From positions 392,884-456,883 of the forward strand of contig NZ_MAXC01000046.1 of assembly GCF_001693485.1 (NCBI RefSeq): a stretch of DNA of 64,000 bases, in the 5' to 3' direction. Below, piece after piece: positions 52,869 through 61,266 of this stretch. The translations under genes were made by a program, and so were the position numbers. The stretch is from Bradyrhizobium sp. LMTR 3 (GTDB lineage: Bacteria > Pseudomonadota > Alphaproteobacteria > Rhizobiales > Xanthobacteraceae). How positions within the stretch are numbered: position 1 is the first letter of the stretch; each line of letters opens with the position of its first letter. The notes beneath the pieces are model-generated. The model was not told the DNA's origin. It worked only from the letters and a program-made list of their open reading frames with translations, and did not search any database.

Positions 52869-54263
52869 ATGCCCAACATCACCGAGAAGATTTGCCGCGC
52901 CGAAGTGAAGCAGCGCCGCAAGATTTACGATGCCGCCTGCGCTGGCCTGTACGTCAGCCTGAGCCCATCAGCGCCGCCGACCTTCTTCCTGAAATACACC
53001 TGCCCAATCAGCAAGCGGCGCGCCACGCATCGCCTGGGCGTCTACAGCAAGGGCGAGTGCGATGTAGTCTTCTGGCGCAAGGAAGCGTGGAAGCTGAAGT
53101 TCAGGATCGCTAACGGTGAGGATATCGCTCAGACCGCGCGGCAGGTCCGCAGGCTGCAGGCCAAGCAGGCAGGCATCACGGTCGGCGAGATTATGGACAA
53201 GCGCATCGCGTGGCTCAGCGAGGAAGTCGAGACGCGCCGCCACACCGAGCACGGCGTCGTGATCAAGAAAGCGCCGCGTATGAAGAGCTGGGAGGAACAG
53301 ACCCGCCACCTGAACCGCTTTGTCCGCCCGCGCCTCGGTAGGATGATCGCAGGGGATGTTACCAAACACGACATCGCGCAGCTGCAGGCCGATATCCTCG
53401 CAGGCAAGCTGATCGCCCACGGCAAGCCGCTGAAGGCATCGGTCTCCAGCGCCCGCCATATGCGCAAGGCGGTCTCGGGCCTCTTCAACTGGGCGGCTGA
53501 AGCTGGCCGGGACTATGTCAGCACATCGCCATGCGTGAACTTGCCGCTGCTGCCCATCGAGGAACCGCGCAAGCGCAAGCTGAGCCGCGAGGAGATCGCG
53601 ATCCTCTGGCATGGGCTGGATCGTCCCGACATCACCGTTGATCGGCGCATCTGCCTTGCGATCAAATTCGCACTGGTGAGCTGCCTCCGCTCGGTCGAGC
53701 TGCTGCATATCCATCGCGATGAGCTGGAGGGGCACGATCTCAACAGCCGATCTCCGCAGGTCGATGTCCCCGAGGAGCGGGTGAAGGCGGGACGCGAGAT
53801 CAGGCAGCCGCTCTCTGATTTGGCGGTCGAGATCGCGCGCGAGGCAATGGGCAATTATCCGTGGATGTTCGTGGGCCGCTTCGGCACCGAGCCGCTGAAC
53901 AAAAAAGCCATGGCCTGCGCGCTACGCGGCAATAAGGATAGCAAGGGCAAGACGCGCAGCATTGGGCTTTGCGAGCAGCTCGGCATCAGGCCCTTCACGC
54001 CGCATGATCTGCGGCGCACGGCGGCGAGCCTGATGGGCAGCATCGGCATCAGCCGAGCGACAATCTCGCTCTGCCTCGACCACACCATCAAGAGCGACGA
54101 TCACGGCGCGGTCGCGACGGTAACCGGCAGGCATTACGATCAGGACCCTCGTATCGAGGAGAAGCGCGCGGCGCTGCAGCGGCTGGCCGATGAGATCAGG
54201 CGCATCGTGAGCGAACCTGCCGAAATCTACCCCGTTGAGGCGGCAATGCGTGTGGCCGCCTGA
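52869..54263 (+). CDS. Tyrosine recombinase (P4-type integrase)
   Basis: 464 aa. The N-terminal DUF4102-like arm-binding region is divergent; a core-binding domain covers about 105-215. The catalytic domain shows Arg274 (SCLRSVELLHI), His379 and Arg382 (HDLRRTAASL), His405 (LCLDHT) and the nucleophile Tyr423 (GRHYDQDP). All catalytic residues are present, so it is probably active. It reads into the island from its left end. It would cut and join att sites such as those at 52674 and 63458. Confidence 0.93.
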   Translation: MPNITEKICRAEVKQRRKIYDAACAGLYVSLSPSAPPTFFLKYTCPISKRRATHRLGVYSKGECDVVFWRKEAWKLKFRIANGEDIAQTARQVRRLQAKQAGITVGEIMDKRIAWLSEEVETRRHTEHGVVIKKAPRMKSWEEQTRHLNRFVRPRLGRMIAGDVTKHDIAQLQADILAGKLIAHGKPLKASVSSARHMRKAVSGLFNWAAEAGRDYVSTSPCVNLPLLPIEEPRKRKLSREEIAILWHGLDRPDITVDRRICLAIKFALVSCLRSVELLHIHRDELEGHDLNSRSPQVDVPEERVKAGREIRQPLSDLAVEIAREAMGNYPWMFVGRFGTEPLNKKAMACALRGNKDSKGKTRSIGLCEQLGIRPFTPHDLRRTAASLMGSIGISRATISLCLDHTIKSDDHGAVATVTGRHYDQDPRIEEKRAALQRLADEIRRIVSEPAEIYPVEAAMRVAA

Positions 54264-54286
54264 CCTGAGCAGGAAGTTGAGACGAC

Positions 54287-54323
54287 GAAAGGTCTGTTTA
54301 GGTTCACGCCTGACAGGCCTTTC
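54287..54323 (+). terminator. Hairpin after the integrase gene
   Basis: GAAAGGTCTGT / ACAGGCCTTTC pair over 11 bp with one G-U. It starts 24 bp after the integrase stop. Only a weak T-rich tract follows, so termination may be partial. Confidence 0.45.
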
Positions 54324-54344
54324 GATTTCACAACGGGAGCGGAA

Positions 54345-54428
54345 ATGGCGAAGTTCTGGGGATACTGGAATTTCATCAACCCAAACAAACTCCACCGGGT
54401 GGTAGGGTGCATTCCACCGATACGCTAA
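54345..54428 (+). CDS. Possible 27-aa aromatic small ORF
   Basis: MAKFWGYWNFINPNKLHRVV followed by GCIPPIR. GGGAGCGG lies at good spacing before ATG. It is rich in Trp, Phe and Tyr. It sits between integrase and the HEPN gene, so it might be a leader peptide or a small regulator. Evidence is limited to the ribosome site. Confidence 0.3.
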   Translation: MAKFWGYWNFINPNKLHRVVGCIPPIR

Positions 54429-54469
54429 GATATCGGTCCTCATGTCCGACATGAACCGCGGTAAACCAA

Positions 54470-55996
54470 ATGGCCTCAGTTACATCGGCGGCATCGGAGA
54501 AGCTGCGAGAGGAAGCGCTGCGCTATTTGGAATTATTCGCGGCTGCTTTCGACGAGTTGCATGCCGCCATTATAAGGCAGGCTAATACACCCGGTCAGTA
54601 CATCGGCCCGCACCATGACTATCCTGTCATGTCTAAGCTGGACAGTGGTTTCCCTTCTTTCCACGAGGCTGGATTTTATAAAGACACCTCTCCAAGAGAC
54701 TACGTAAGTATGTTGCGACCTCGCACTCTCGCCGGGCTTTTAGGAGGATATGCGCGACCTGAAGTGGGCTTCCCAAAAGGCGCTGAACTCGCGTCCTTTC
54801 TGCGAAGCCACGATATCGGTGAAAGGCTGGACCTGTCTCGGCCAGTTTACAAAGATATGGTTTCGGACCACTCCATCGACACTTTGGTTGGAGACGCGGT
54901 GGAGCGCTACTTACATTTGCATGGGCTCAACGCCCCACTTGACGCTAAACGTCGCGACGCTGTCATTCGGCCTCTGATATTCGGAACCATCTTTCGGAGC
55001 CAAAATCTCCGGCTCGTCGTTCCCATTACCATGGCGCACTTTGAGGTAGACCATTTCCGGCTTACAGAGACGACCTACATTGCACGGATGCCAAAAAAAC
55101 TCCAGCTGGCAAGAGCGCGAATGAGCACGCTGGGCTCGGGCGCGGTGAGGATGGTAGTCGGCGCGGCTACACATGCGTTCGTGTCAAATGGCTGGAACAT
55201 TGAAGTTGACAACATTGATGAGGTGCGCAGATCACTGAACCAGTCGTCGTCAAACGTATTAGACGCAATCGACAGCTTCTTCGGCGCGCTTAGGGTCGCG
55301 ACTGGTATTAGCACTGGTTACGCACAAATACTTTGGGTTCCGAGAGGTTGGTCGCTCAGTTACTTCTGCGATCTAACGCCGGTTTATGGCACAGCGCTGC
55401 GACGTTATCCGAACGAGTACGATAACTATGGTTGGACAAGCCCTGGGGCGACGGTCACGGCTGAGCATCTCAAAGAAGTGCGCCGGATGTATCGAGCTGT
55501 TGTTGGCAGCGAAAGTGAGGGGATACGGCTTGCGCTGAGCCGCCTTAACGGATGTCTCACGCGGACTGATGCAGCTGACGCTATTCTCGACGGGACGATT
55601 GGTCTCGAATTGCTTCTTGGTGACGATCAGAGCCAGTCGCTGTCTTACAAACTTCGACTTCGTGCTGCGGCCCTTTCAATGTTGCACGCTGACCCTGCTT
55701 ATCCAGCGGCTGAGGTCGCCGCCAAAGTCAAGCGCCTATATGCAGCTCGATCAGCCATCGTTCACGGTATGCGGCGGAAGCGCTCCAAAAAGGCGTCCGA
55801 GCCTACCGACACAAGCAACGCCAACGAGCGCTTGCTCGCCTCGGACCTGCTTCGCTTCGTGCTCAACGTGCTGCTTACTCACCCAGAATATCAAGTTCCA
55901 GCGAAGATCGACGAAGGTCTGCTCCTTAGGGGTGACGAAATGATCGCAGCTCGAAAGGAGCCATCGAGGCGAGCCAACCGTACCCGCAAACCATAA
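54470..55996 (+). CDS. HEPN-domain protein (ApeA-like), candidate defence effector
   Basis: 508 aa. The C-terminal region carries YAARSAIVHG (Arg427, His432), the R-x4-H catalytic pattern of HEPN ribonucleases in its ApeA-like form. The rest (~1-400) shows no domain I recognise; ApeA-type proteins likewise have a large N-terminal sensor region. Base composition is clearly less GC-rich than the chromosome, which suggests transfer. Satellite cargo often protects the host against phage; RNA cleavage on infection is a hypothesis. Confidence 0.7.
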   Translation: MASVTSAASEKLREEALRYLELFAAAFDELHAAIIRQANTPGQYIGPHHDYPVMSKLDSGFPSFHEAGFYKDTSPRDYVSMLRPRTLAGLLGGYARPEVGFPKGAELASFLRSHDIGERLDLSRPVYKDMVSDHSIDTLVGDAVERYLHLHGLNAPLDAKRRDAVIRPLIFGTIFRSQNLRLVVPITMAHFEVDHFRLTETTYIARMPKKLQLARARMSTLGSGAVRMVVGAATHAFVSNGWNIEVDNIDEVRRSLNQSSSNVLDAIDSFFGALRVATGISTGYAQILWVPRGWSLSYFCDLTPVYGTALRRYPNEYDNYGWTSPGATVTAEHLKEVRRMYRAVVGSESEGIRLALSRLNGCLTRTDAADAILDGTIGLELLLGDDQSQSLSYKLRLRAAALSMLHADPAYPAAEVAAKVKRLYAARSAIVHGMRRKRSKKASEPTDTSNANERLLASDLLRFVLNVLLTHPEYQVPAKIDEGLLLRGDEMIAARKEPSRRANRTRKP

Positions 55997-56068
55997 TCGG
56001 GAGCCGAGAAGTATCCCCAGAATGGTCCCTCACTATCGATGTTCATTGCGCAACATTTCATGGACAGA

Positions 56069-56719
56069 TCATGTAAACCCGAACTTGTGTATCTGACAGG
56101 AACGGTCCCGCTTAACTTCGGGGATGTATTCGGCTCGGTCGGCCCCTATGATGGCCCCTTTGATCTCAAGGTCGTCGCTGGTGAACGAGCGTCGCCAACT
56201 GGGCCCTTTCCCTTCAACAAGTTGTTCGTTCTGCTCCCAGCGCGGCACCTTGAGCTGGTCTTCCGCCCAGAGGGGATTATCACTATCGTCTCTTTCTCTC
56301 GGCCAAATTTTTGCTGAAATGCCTTCAAGGGAAGCTCTGATGTCCTCAGCGCTCATCGGTGCGCACTTCTCGGCTGGCGCAGGTGGCTGCTCGCCTATCA
56401 GTTTTGCCAACAGCCCGTCGATCAGGCGTCTTGTCGCAGCGAAGCCATGGTCAGGGCTTTGCCAGTAACGTCCGCGTATCCCGTCAGGGGCGTTGTAGAG
56501 CAGATCGCAGGTTTGCGGCGCTACATGGACGACAAAAATGATCTGTCGCCCGTCCTTCTCGCCAGTGCGATAGGGTTCGATGCGACTGCTGATGACCGTC
56601 GCGCTTTCGATCACCTGCGCAGCGATCTCTTTAAACAGCAGACCTTTATCAAGATAGGCTCGCCGCTCGGCGGAGAGGCGTGATGTGTCCCATTCCGTAC
56701 TGCTGGGCGGCCTGATCAT
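56069..56719 (-). CDS. Unknown island protein
   Basis: 216 aa, minus strand, convergent with the HEPN gene (72 bp apart) and divergent from the nuclease-like gene. It has central patches such as TCDLLYNAPDGIRGRYWQSP, and charged ends, but no recognised motif or membrane segment. GGTAAG before ATG is a weak ribosome site. Given its place it may be a regulator or immunity partner of the cargo. Confidence 0.6.
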   Translation of the reverse strand: MIRPPSSTEWDTSRLSAERRAYLDKGLLFKEIAAQVIESATVISSRIEPYRTGEKDGRQIIFVVHVAPQTCDLLYNAPDGIRGRYWQSPDHGFAATRRLIDGLLAKLIGEQPPAPAEKCAPMSAEDIRASLEGISAKIWPRERDDSDNPLWAEDQLKVPRWEQNEQLVEGKGPSWRRSFTSDDLEIKGAIIGADRAEYIPEVKRDRSCQIHKFGFT

Positions 56720-56831
56720 TCGCGCTTACCTTTAGCAACCGCCGAACCAAGCAGTCGGATAGTTTAATTATTGACCGATTGCAACCTTAAGGCAAAATGC
56801 ACCCGCTTTTTGCAGCTATACAGAGGTTAAG

Positions 56832-58409
56832 TTGGCAAGTCCCAACGAAGGCACGGGCGAGCCCGTTGACGGAAAAATTCATCGCAGCCGAGGATCGACC
56901 ACGTCGGAGCGGCTTCTCGCCGACCTCGGCGAGCAGGCGTTCCTGAATTTGTGGTCCTATCCGAACTTATTTTACGACAAGAAGCAGAACGGCAAAGGAG
57001 ACGGCAAGGAACTCTGCGACCTGCTGGTCGTCTGCGGCCAAGACGTTATCATCTTCAGTGACAAGCAAATCAAGTATCAGAGCGACAAGCCCGTTGAGGT
57101 GGCATGGCCTCGGTTTTACCGAAAGGCCATCGAGGGTGCCGTCGTGCAGATCAACGGTGCCAACAACTGGATGGCACGCTACCCCGATAAAATCTTCACT
57201 AACCCAGCTTGCACTCAGAGGCTTCCCATTGAACTCCCGCCGCTTGAGACCCGGCGCGTGCATGGCGTTGTGGTCGCCACGGGGGCATACGGGGCAATCC
57301 AGGAAGCTATGAACGACGATAGCGGCTCGTTCATGATCCAGCCTTCACTTAAGGGACAGGATGCCATTGACTTCTCTCAGGGTGGGTTCATGCCCTTCTG
57401 TGTTGGGGATGTGAACCCCGGAAGCATGTTTATCCATGTCTTCGACGATGTCGGCATTAAGCGCGTCCTCGAACACCTGAATACGATTTCAGATTTCACT
57501 CGCTACCTTGTCAAACGGGCTGAGTATCTGCGGAGCGACAAATTGTTCCTTGCTCATGGAGAGGAAGAGCTGCTGGCCAGCTACCTCAACACGGGCATCC
57601 GGTCCGGTGGCAATTATGATTTCGAGCCGCCGCGAGAAAAAGGGACCGAGAAATTCGTCAGGATGACCGTCCAAGGCGAGTGGTCGGCCTACGTCAGATC
57701 GGAAGCCTACTTCGCGAAAACACTGGCGGACGACATATCAAAGGTTTGGGACAGGCTCATCAACCTGTTCACCCAGAACCTGCTGGCAGGCACCAGCGTG
57801 ACAGTCCTTGGAGCGCAAACGACCGTCGCGACAGCGGAGTACGGGCTTCGGTTCATGGCGATGGAGAGCCGGTTCTCCCGCCGAATACTGGGTCAGGCCG
57901 TCCAAGATGCACTTAGAACAGCCATGGATCAGAAGAGAGATCGCTACACTCGCGTCATTTTCCCCGGTGGGGGAAGCGCCGATCCTCGAGTAGCTTACCT
58001 CATCATGGTTCTTGCCTACCCGGTAGACCTGGAGGCTCGCGGCGGCCTAAAGCGTGGCTACGAGGAGTACCGCGAAACGAGAGCGGCGACACTTGAGGCC
58101 TATTGCCTCGTGATCCTCTATGAGAACCGGCATCTCAACACGGTGGTCGCAATTGGCATGGATGCGCACTCGTCGCAGACTGGCCGCAAGGGTGGCTCGG
58201 AAGACATGCTCACCATGCGCATCGACGAGTGGACCGACGAACTGGTCGCCTCAGCAGTGGAAGCGAAGGAGCACTACGACATCCTGCGGGAAGACAGGCT
58301 CATTAAGAAAAAACTTTCAAGCGATGAGTTCCCGATACTGGGCGAAACGGTTGAGCGCCGGTGGCCCAAACATAAGTCGTCTCGCCAGCGCTACAAAAAG
58401 GAGAAGTGA
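56832..58409 (+). CDS. PD-(D/E)xK-like nuclease-domain protein, candidate defence gene
   Basis: 525 aa from TTG at 56832 with AGAGG upstream. Residues ~26-80 read like a restriction-endonuclease-fold core: Glu34 in LGEQAFL, Asp63 in ELCDLLVV and SDK at 76-78 in VIIFSDKQ. The final motif has Ser where the canonical (D/E)xK acid stands, so activity is uncertain. The remaining ~440 residues are not recognised. Composition is less GC-rich than the chromosome. Its place in satellite cargo suggests anti-phage function (inference). Confidence 0.65.
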   Translation: MASPNEGTGEPVDGKIHRSRGSTTSERLLADLGEQAFLNLWSYPNLFYDKKQNGKGDGKELCDLLVVCGQDVIIFSDKQIKYQSDKPVEVAWPRFYRKAIEGAVVQINGANNWMARYPDKIFTNPACTQRLPIELPPLETRRVHGVVVATGAYGAIQEAMNDDSGSFMIQPSLKGQDAIDFSQGGFMPFCVGDVNPGSMFIHVFDDVGIKRVLEHLNTISDFTRYLVKRAEYLRSDKLFLAHGEEELLASYLNTGIRSGGNYDFEPPREKGTEKFVRMTVQGEWSAYVRSEAYFAKTLADDISKVWDRLINLFTQNLLAGTSVTVLGAQTTVATAEYGLRFMAMESRFSRRILGQAVQDALRTAMDQKRDRYTRVIFPGGGSADPRVAYLIMVLAYPVDLEARGGLKRGYEEYRETRAATLEAYCLVILYENRHLNTVVAIGMDAHSSQTGRKGGSEDMLTMRIDEWTDELVASAVEAKEHYDILREDRLIKKKLSSDEFPILGETVERRWPKHKSSRQRYKKEK

Positions 58410-58720
58410 GGCCCGCGCCAGACATCCGCCGACGCACGGAGCTTTGATAGAAGATTTTTCTTGGGGCAAATTGACAATGTGCAGCCGTTCATTCTGCAGC
58501 GCCGCCAGCGCTCGGAAATGCTGCAGCTCTAATTGAGCGATCCGCCCCCCGGCCCCCTAAAGCTTAGCCCCGTGGTGCAGGGCCGCGCTGGATAAGATAT
58601 TTCGAGGTTGTTGCTACCGCTACAGCGGCGAGCTGCTCAAACGCATCAGCAACCATCTACGGGACAAATTGCTCAGATAGAGCCATACGTGCTCATAGCG
58701 CGCGAGACTTCCAGCCGCGA
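58410..58720. promoter_or_regulatory. Non-coding junction with GCTCA array
   Basis: The 311-bp gap separates the plus-strand cargo from the minus-strand operon that ends at 58721. No gene is seen. At 58671-58695 GCTCA occurs twice 20 bp apart, and the 15-mer AGCCATACGTGCTCA at 58681-58695 is repeated exactly at 63319-63333. The array thus also marks the 3' end of the replication/capsid operon. Confidence 0.55.
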
Positions 58721-59242
58721 TCAGTTCGCGCGGCTGCGCAGCGGTAGCGCAGGCAGATCGATGGTGCTGCCGTGATCGGCGCTCTGCTGCACGCGCAGCT
58801 CTGCGTTGGCGACCCGCAGTTCAGCGTTCGCAATTTTCAGCTCGGAAAGTTCGATCTGCATCGGGCGCAGCGCATCTTCGGTAGCTCGCGTTTGGCGATC
58901 TGCCAGCTCGGCGACGGTTTCGGCGAGCACTTCAAGCAGGAACCCTCGTTCCTCCGCAATGGCCTCCGCAATTTTCACGTCCCAGTTGATCGGCACAGGC
59001 CTGCGTTCTTGCCGTCTGCGCTCTCGCGCGAACCTCGCAAACCTCGCGGTCTGCTCGTCGGCCTCGCGCCGCCAACGCTCGACGCGATCTTCGAGCGGGC
59101 GCGCCAACGCTTCAGCGAGCACGTCCTCGGGCGGCAGATCGGGCACAGGCGATGGCTCCTCGTGATCCGCAGCGCCGCGCTGCAGCGTGGCATAGGTCTC
59201 GGCGATGATGCGTTTGCGTTCTTCGTCGTTGTATTTGCTCAT
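58721..59242 (-). CDS. Coiled-coil protein adjoining the capsid gene
   Basis: 173 aa from ATG at 59242, 5 bp after the capsid stop. Charged and helical throughout; near the C-terminus it has tandem heptads (ELKIANA, ELRVANA, ELRVQQ). Not recognised as a known family. Position and composition would suit a scaffold, capsid-size or decoration factor, but that is speculation. Confidence 0.65.
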   Translation of the reverse strand: MSKYNDEERKRIIAETYATLQRGAADHEEPSPVPDLPPEDVLAEALARPLEDRVERWRREADEQTARFARFARERRRQERRPVPINWDVKIAEAIAEERGFLLEVLAETVAELADRQTRATEDALRPMQIELSELKIANAELRVANAELRVQQSADHGSTIDLPALPLRSRAN

Positions 59243-59247
59243 GGCGT

Positions 59248-60318
59248 TCACCACGCTGCTCCTGTGATCCACGCGATTGCGCCAGGATGAACCGCCCACG
59301 CGCACCAGCCGCGAACCTTCACCGCCAGACTGTCGGTCTGCCAGATCGATCTTGTCGGCGCGGCCACGACCGCAGGCGAGCCAGGGATGCCGATGTCGCT
59401 CGGCGCGGCGTCCTCGAAATGCAGGGTTGGCTCTTCGCTGACCTCGATTGAAACGCCGCCGTCATAGCCGGTCACCAGACCGCCAGCCGCGATGGCGATC
59501 ACTTCACCGGCTGGTATCGACGCTGACGACAGCACCTCGTTGGAAAATTTCGGCGACACCAGGCAGCGCAGCTTGGTGGCAAGGCCCGATGTGGTGATGA
59601 TGATCATGTCATCGGCGCTGATGCCGTGGCTGGCGATGGCTCCAGCCAGCAGCGCCAGATCGTCAGCGATGCCTGCCGCGCCGCCGGTGCCTGCCGATGG
59701 GCTCGCGGCGATCCCGTTGAGCAAACCCGCAGGCGCGGCAGCGGTGGCCGCCGCGTTGCTGAACAACAGCGCATCCATGCTTTGCTCGGCGGATGTTGCC
59801 AGCGCGCCGCCGATGATCGTTGACGCGGTGTCGCCGGAAGCAGCTTGCAGCTCGTTGGTCAGCGCCGATCCGATCAGCAATTTTTTCACCGGGCCGACAC
59901 GCAGCACCGAGGTGATCATATCAACCACCGGCATCGGCTTGCCTTCCTCGACGAACGGCACGACAGGCCTGCCGCTCGCGCCGATGTACGGCACGGCGAC
60001 CGAGGAGACACCGGCCAGATTGACCGAGCTGGCGGCACCGAGCAGCCGCGCCGAGGCGCTGGACGGCGCGAGCATCGGCAGCACCGTGATGGCCTCCACC
60101 TGCGGGTAGCCGCCGCTGGTGGTCGGCGATGTCGCGCCCTTCAGGATGCGCGATGCAGAGGCATCGTCGGGCCACGCCTTCGCCAGTATCGCGTCCGGGC
60201 GCTGCCGGTCGCGGGATGCAAGCGCCATCGCTGTTGCGGCGCGGATGAAGCTGCGGCTCTGTGAGCTGAACATTGCGCCGGGATCGGGACGCAGGGGGAT
60301 CGGGCTGTGCAGGTTCAC
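59248..60318 (-). CDS. HK97-type phage major capsid protein
   Basis: 356 aa from GTG at 60318, chosen because GGAGG lies 8 nt upstream; an ATG at 60333 overlaps that ribosome site. The C-terminal pattern TRSIWQTDSLAVKVRGWCAWAVHPGAIAW is characteristic of HK97-fold capsid proteins. Ala/Gly/Ser-rich A-domain sequence and KKLLIGSALTNELQ fit the P- and A-domains. No long N-terminal delta/scaffold domain is evident. No prohead protease, portal or terminase gene adjoins it. Confidence 0.85.
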   Translation of the reverse strand: MNLHSPIPLRPDPGAMFSSQSRSFIRAATAMALASRDRQRPDAILAKAWPDDASASRILKGATSPTTSGGYPQVEAITVLPMLAPSSASARLLGAASSVNLAGVSSVAVPYIGASGRPVVPFVEEGKPMPVVDMITSVLRVGPVKKLLIGSALTNELQAASGDTASTIIGGALATSAEQSMDALLFSNAAATAAAPAGLLNGIAASPSAGTGGAAGIADDLALLAGAIASHGISADDMIIITTSGLATKLRCLVSPKFSNEVLSSASIPAGEVIAIAAGGLVTGYDGGVSIEVSEEPTLHFEDAAPSDIGIPGSPAVVAAPTRSIWQTDSLAVKVRGWCAWAVHPGAIAWITGAAW

Positions 60319-60477
60319 GGCGATGACCTCCATCCAAAGGATGATGGCACGCCGCGCAGTGTGCGAGGGAAGAGCGCTCTTCAGAAATTTTCAGGCTGTG
60401 GACGCATACTCACTGGGGTCGCCTTGCCTCGATAGCGATCAAGATGGAAAGGAAAGGGCTGCCAAACTGGAGGAGGC

Positions 60478-60714
60478 TCACTTCAACTCGACTTTCGTCA
60501 TATGTGTGAGCACAGCCGCCACGCCGTCTGCGAAAGCCTGGCATTCCTCATGCGTTCTGTAGCTCGCGCCATATTTGCCGAAAAGGAGGACACTTCTGTC
60601 GCGGTCGCCGTGGCTGAAAAAAAACTGCCCAACCACGTTTCCGGTTTCATCTTCGATGGTATCACCGCCACTTGTCTGTCTGCGAAGATCAACTTTCGGC
60701 ACGATGAAGCGCAT
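60478..60714 (-). CDS. Small island protein, unknown
   Basis: 78 aa from ATG at 60714 with GGAGAA upstream. MRFIVPKVDLRRQ, DETGNVVGQFFFSHGDRDRS and EECQAFADGVAAVLTHM show mixed alpha/beta composition. No family recognised. Lies between the capsid gene and another small gene in the same direction. A longer frame to 60876 is rejected. Confidence 0.55.
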   Translation of the reverse strand: MRFIVPKVDLRRQTSGGDTIEDETGNVVGQFFFSHGDRDRSVLLFGKYGASYRTHEECQAFADGVAAVLTHMTKVELK

Positions 60715-60872
60715 TGTCGGTTCTCCCGAAGAGCGAATTTGCTCCCCAGGGCAGGAAAATAAACCAGATCGCCGGGCTCTGCTTGCGGAAAATAACTTTG
60801 GCCAGAGGAGAATGGATAGCGAAACTGCCGCGTTTGCTGCTCCGTTCTGATCGTGGCGATCAAGCAAGACAG

Positions 60873-61130
60873 TCACCGCGCCGAACGCCTGCGCGAGATA
60901 TCGCGCGCGGCCTCGATCACCGCGCGATAATAGGCCGCGCCGATCTCGTGCCGGTCATCAACAAGCGCTGGGTTGAGCCAACTACACGCGATTAGCAGCT
61001 CGATCACATCGATGTCGTATGGGGCGTATGCGATCCCGCCCGCTCTGCGTTTTAACGCACGATATCGACGCTGCTCTTCGCACCTTCGGGCACGCCGTGC
61101 AGACGGGCTATTCTTCCGGCGCCGGGCCAT
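60873..61130 (-). CDS. Small basic island protein
   Basis: 85 aa from ATG at 61130. The first third is strongly basic (ARRRKNSPSARRARRCEEQR), the rest helical (DVIELLIACSWLNPALVDDR). Could bind nucleic acid. Immediately downstream of the nested-dyad cluster at 61151-61266. Confidence 0.55.
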   Translation of the reverse strand: MARRRKNSPSARRARRCEEQRRYRALKRRAGGIAYAPYDIDVIELLIACSWLNPALVDDRHEIGAAYYRAVIEAARDISRRRSAR

Positions 61131-61150
61131 TTTGCCCCGCAACTATAGTG

Positions 61151-61266
61151 GAACCCAGACACCCGACATCCCGGACATACCTATAGGTATATGTCCGGTC
61201 TGTCCGGGTTGGGATGTCCCCGGACAGAATGTCCAATGTCCGGGTTTGTCTGGCATGTCTGGGTTC
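61151..61266. promoter_or_regulatory. Nested-dyad/iteron-like cluster, candidate replication origin
   Basis: About ten half-sites related to TGTCCGGG are packed into 116 bp in both orientations. Perfect pairs include GAACCCAGACA/TGTCTGGGTTC at the outer ends, GACATCCC/GGGATGTC, and CCGGACATA/TATGTCCGG around the AT-rich centre CCTATAGGTA at 61171-61198. It begins at the 3' end of the helicase gene. Iterons beside a rep gene are a usual origin layout; an operator cluster is the alternative. Confidence 0.55.
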
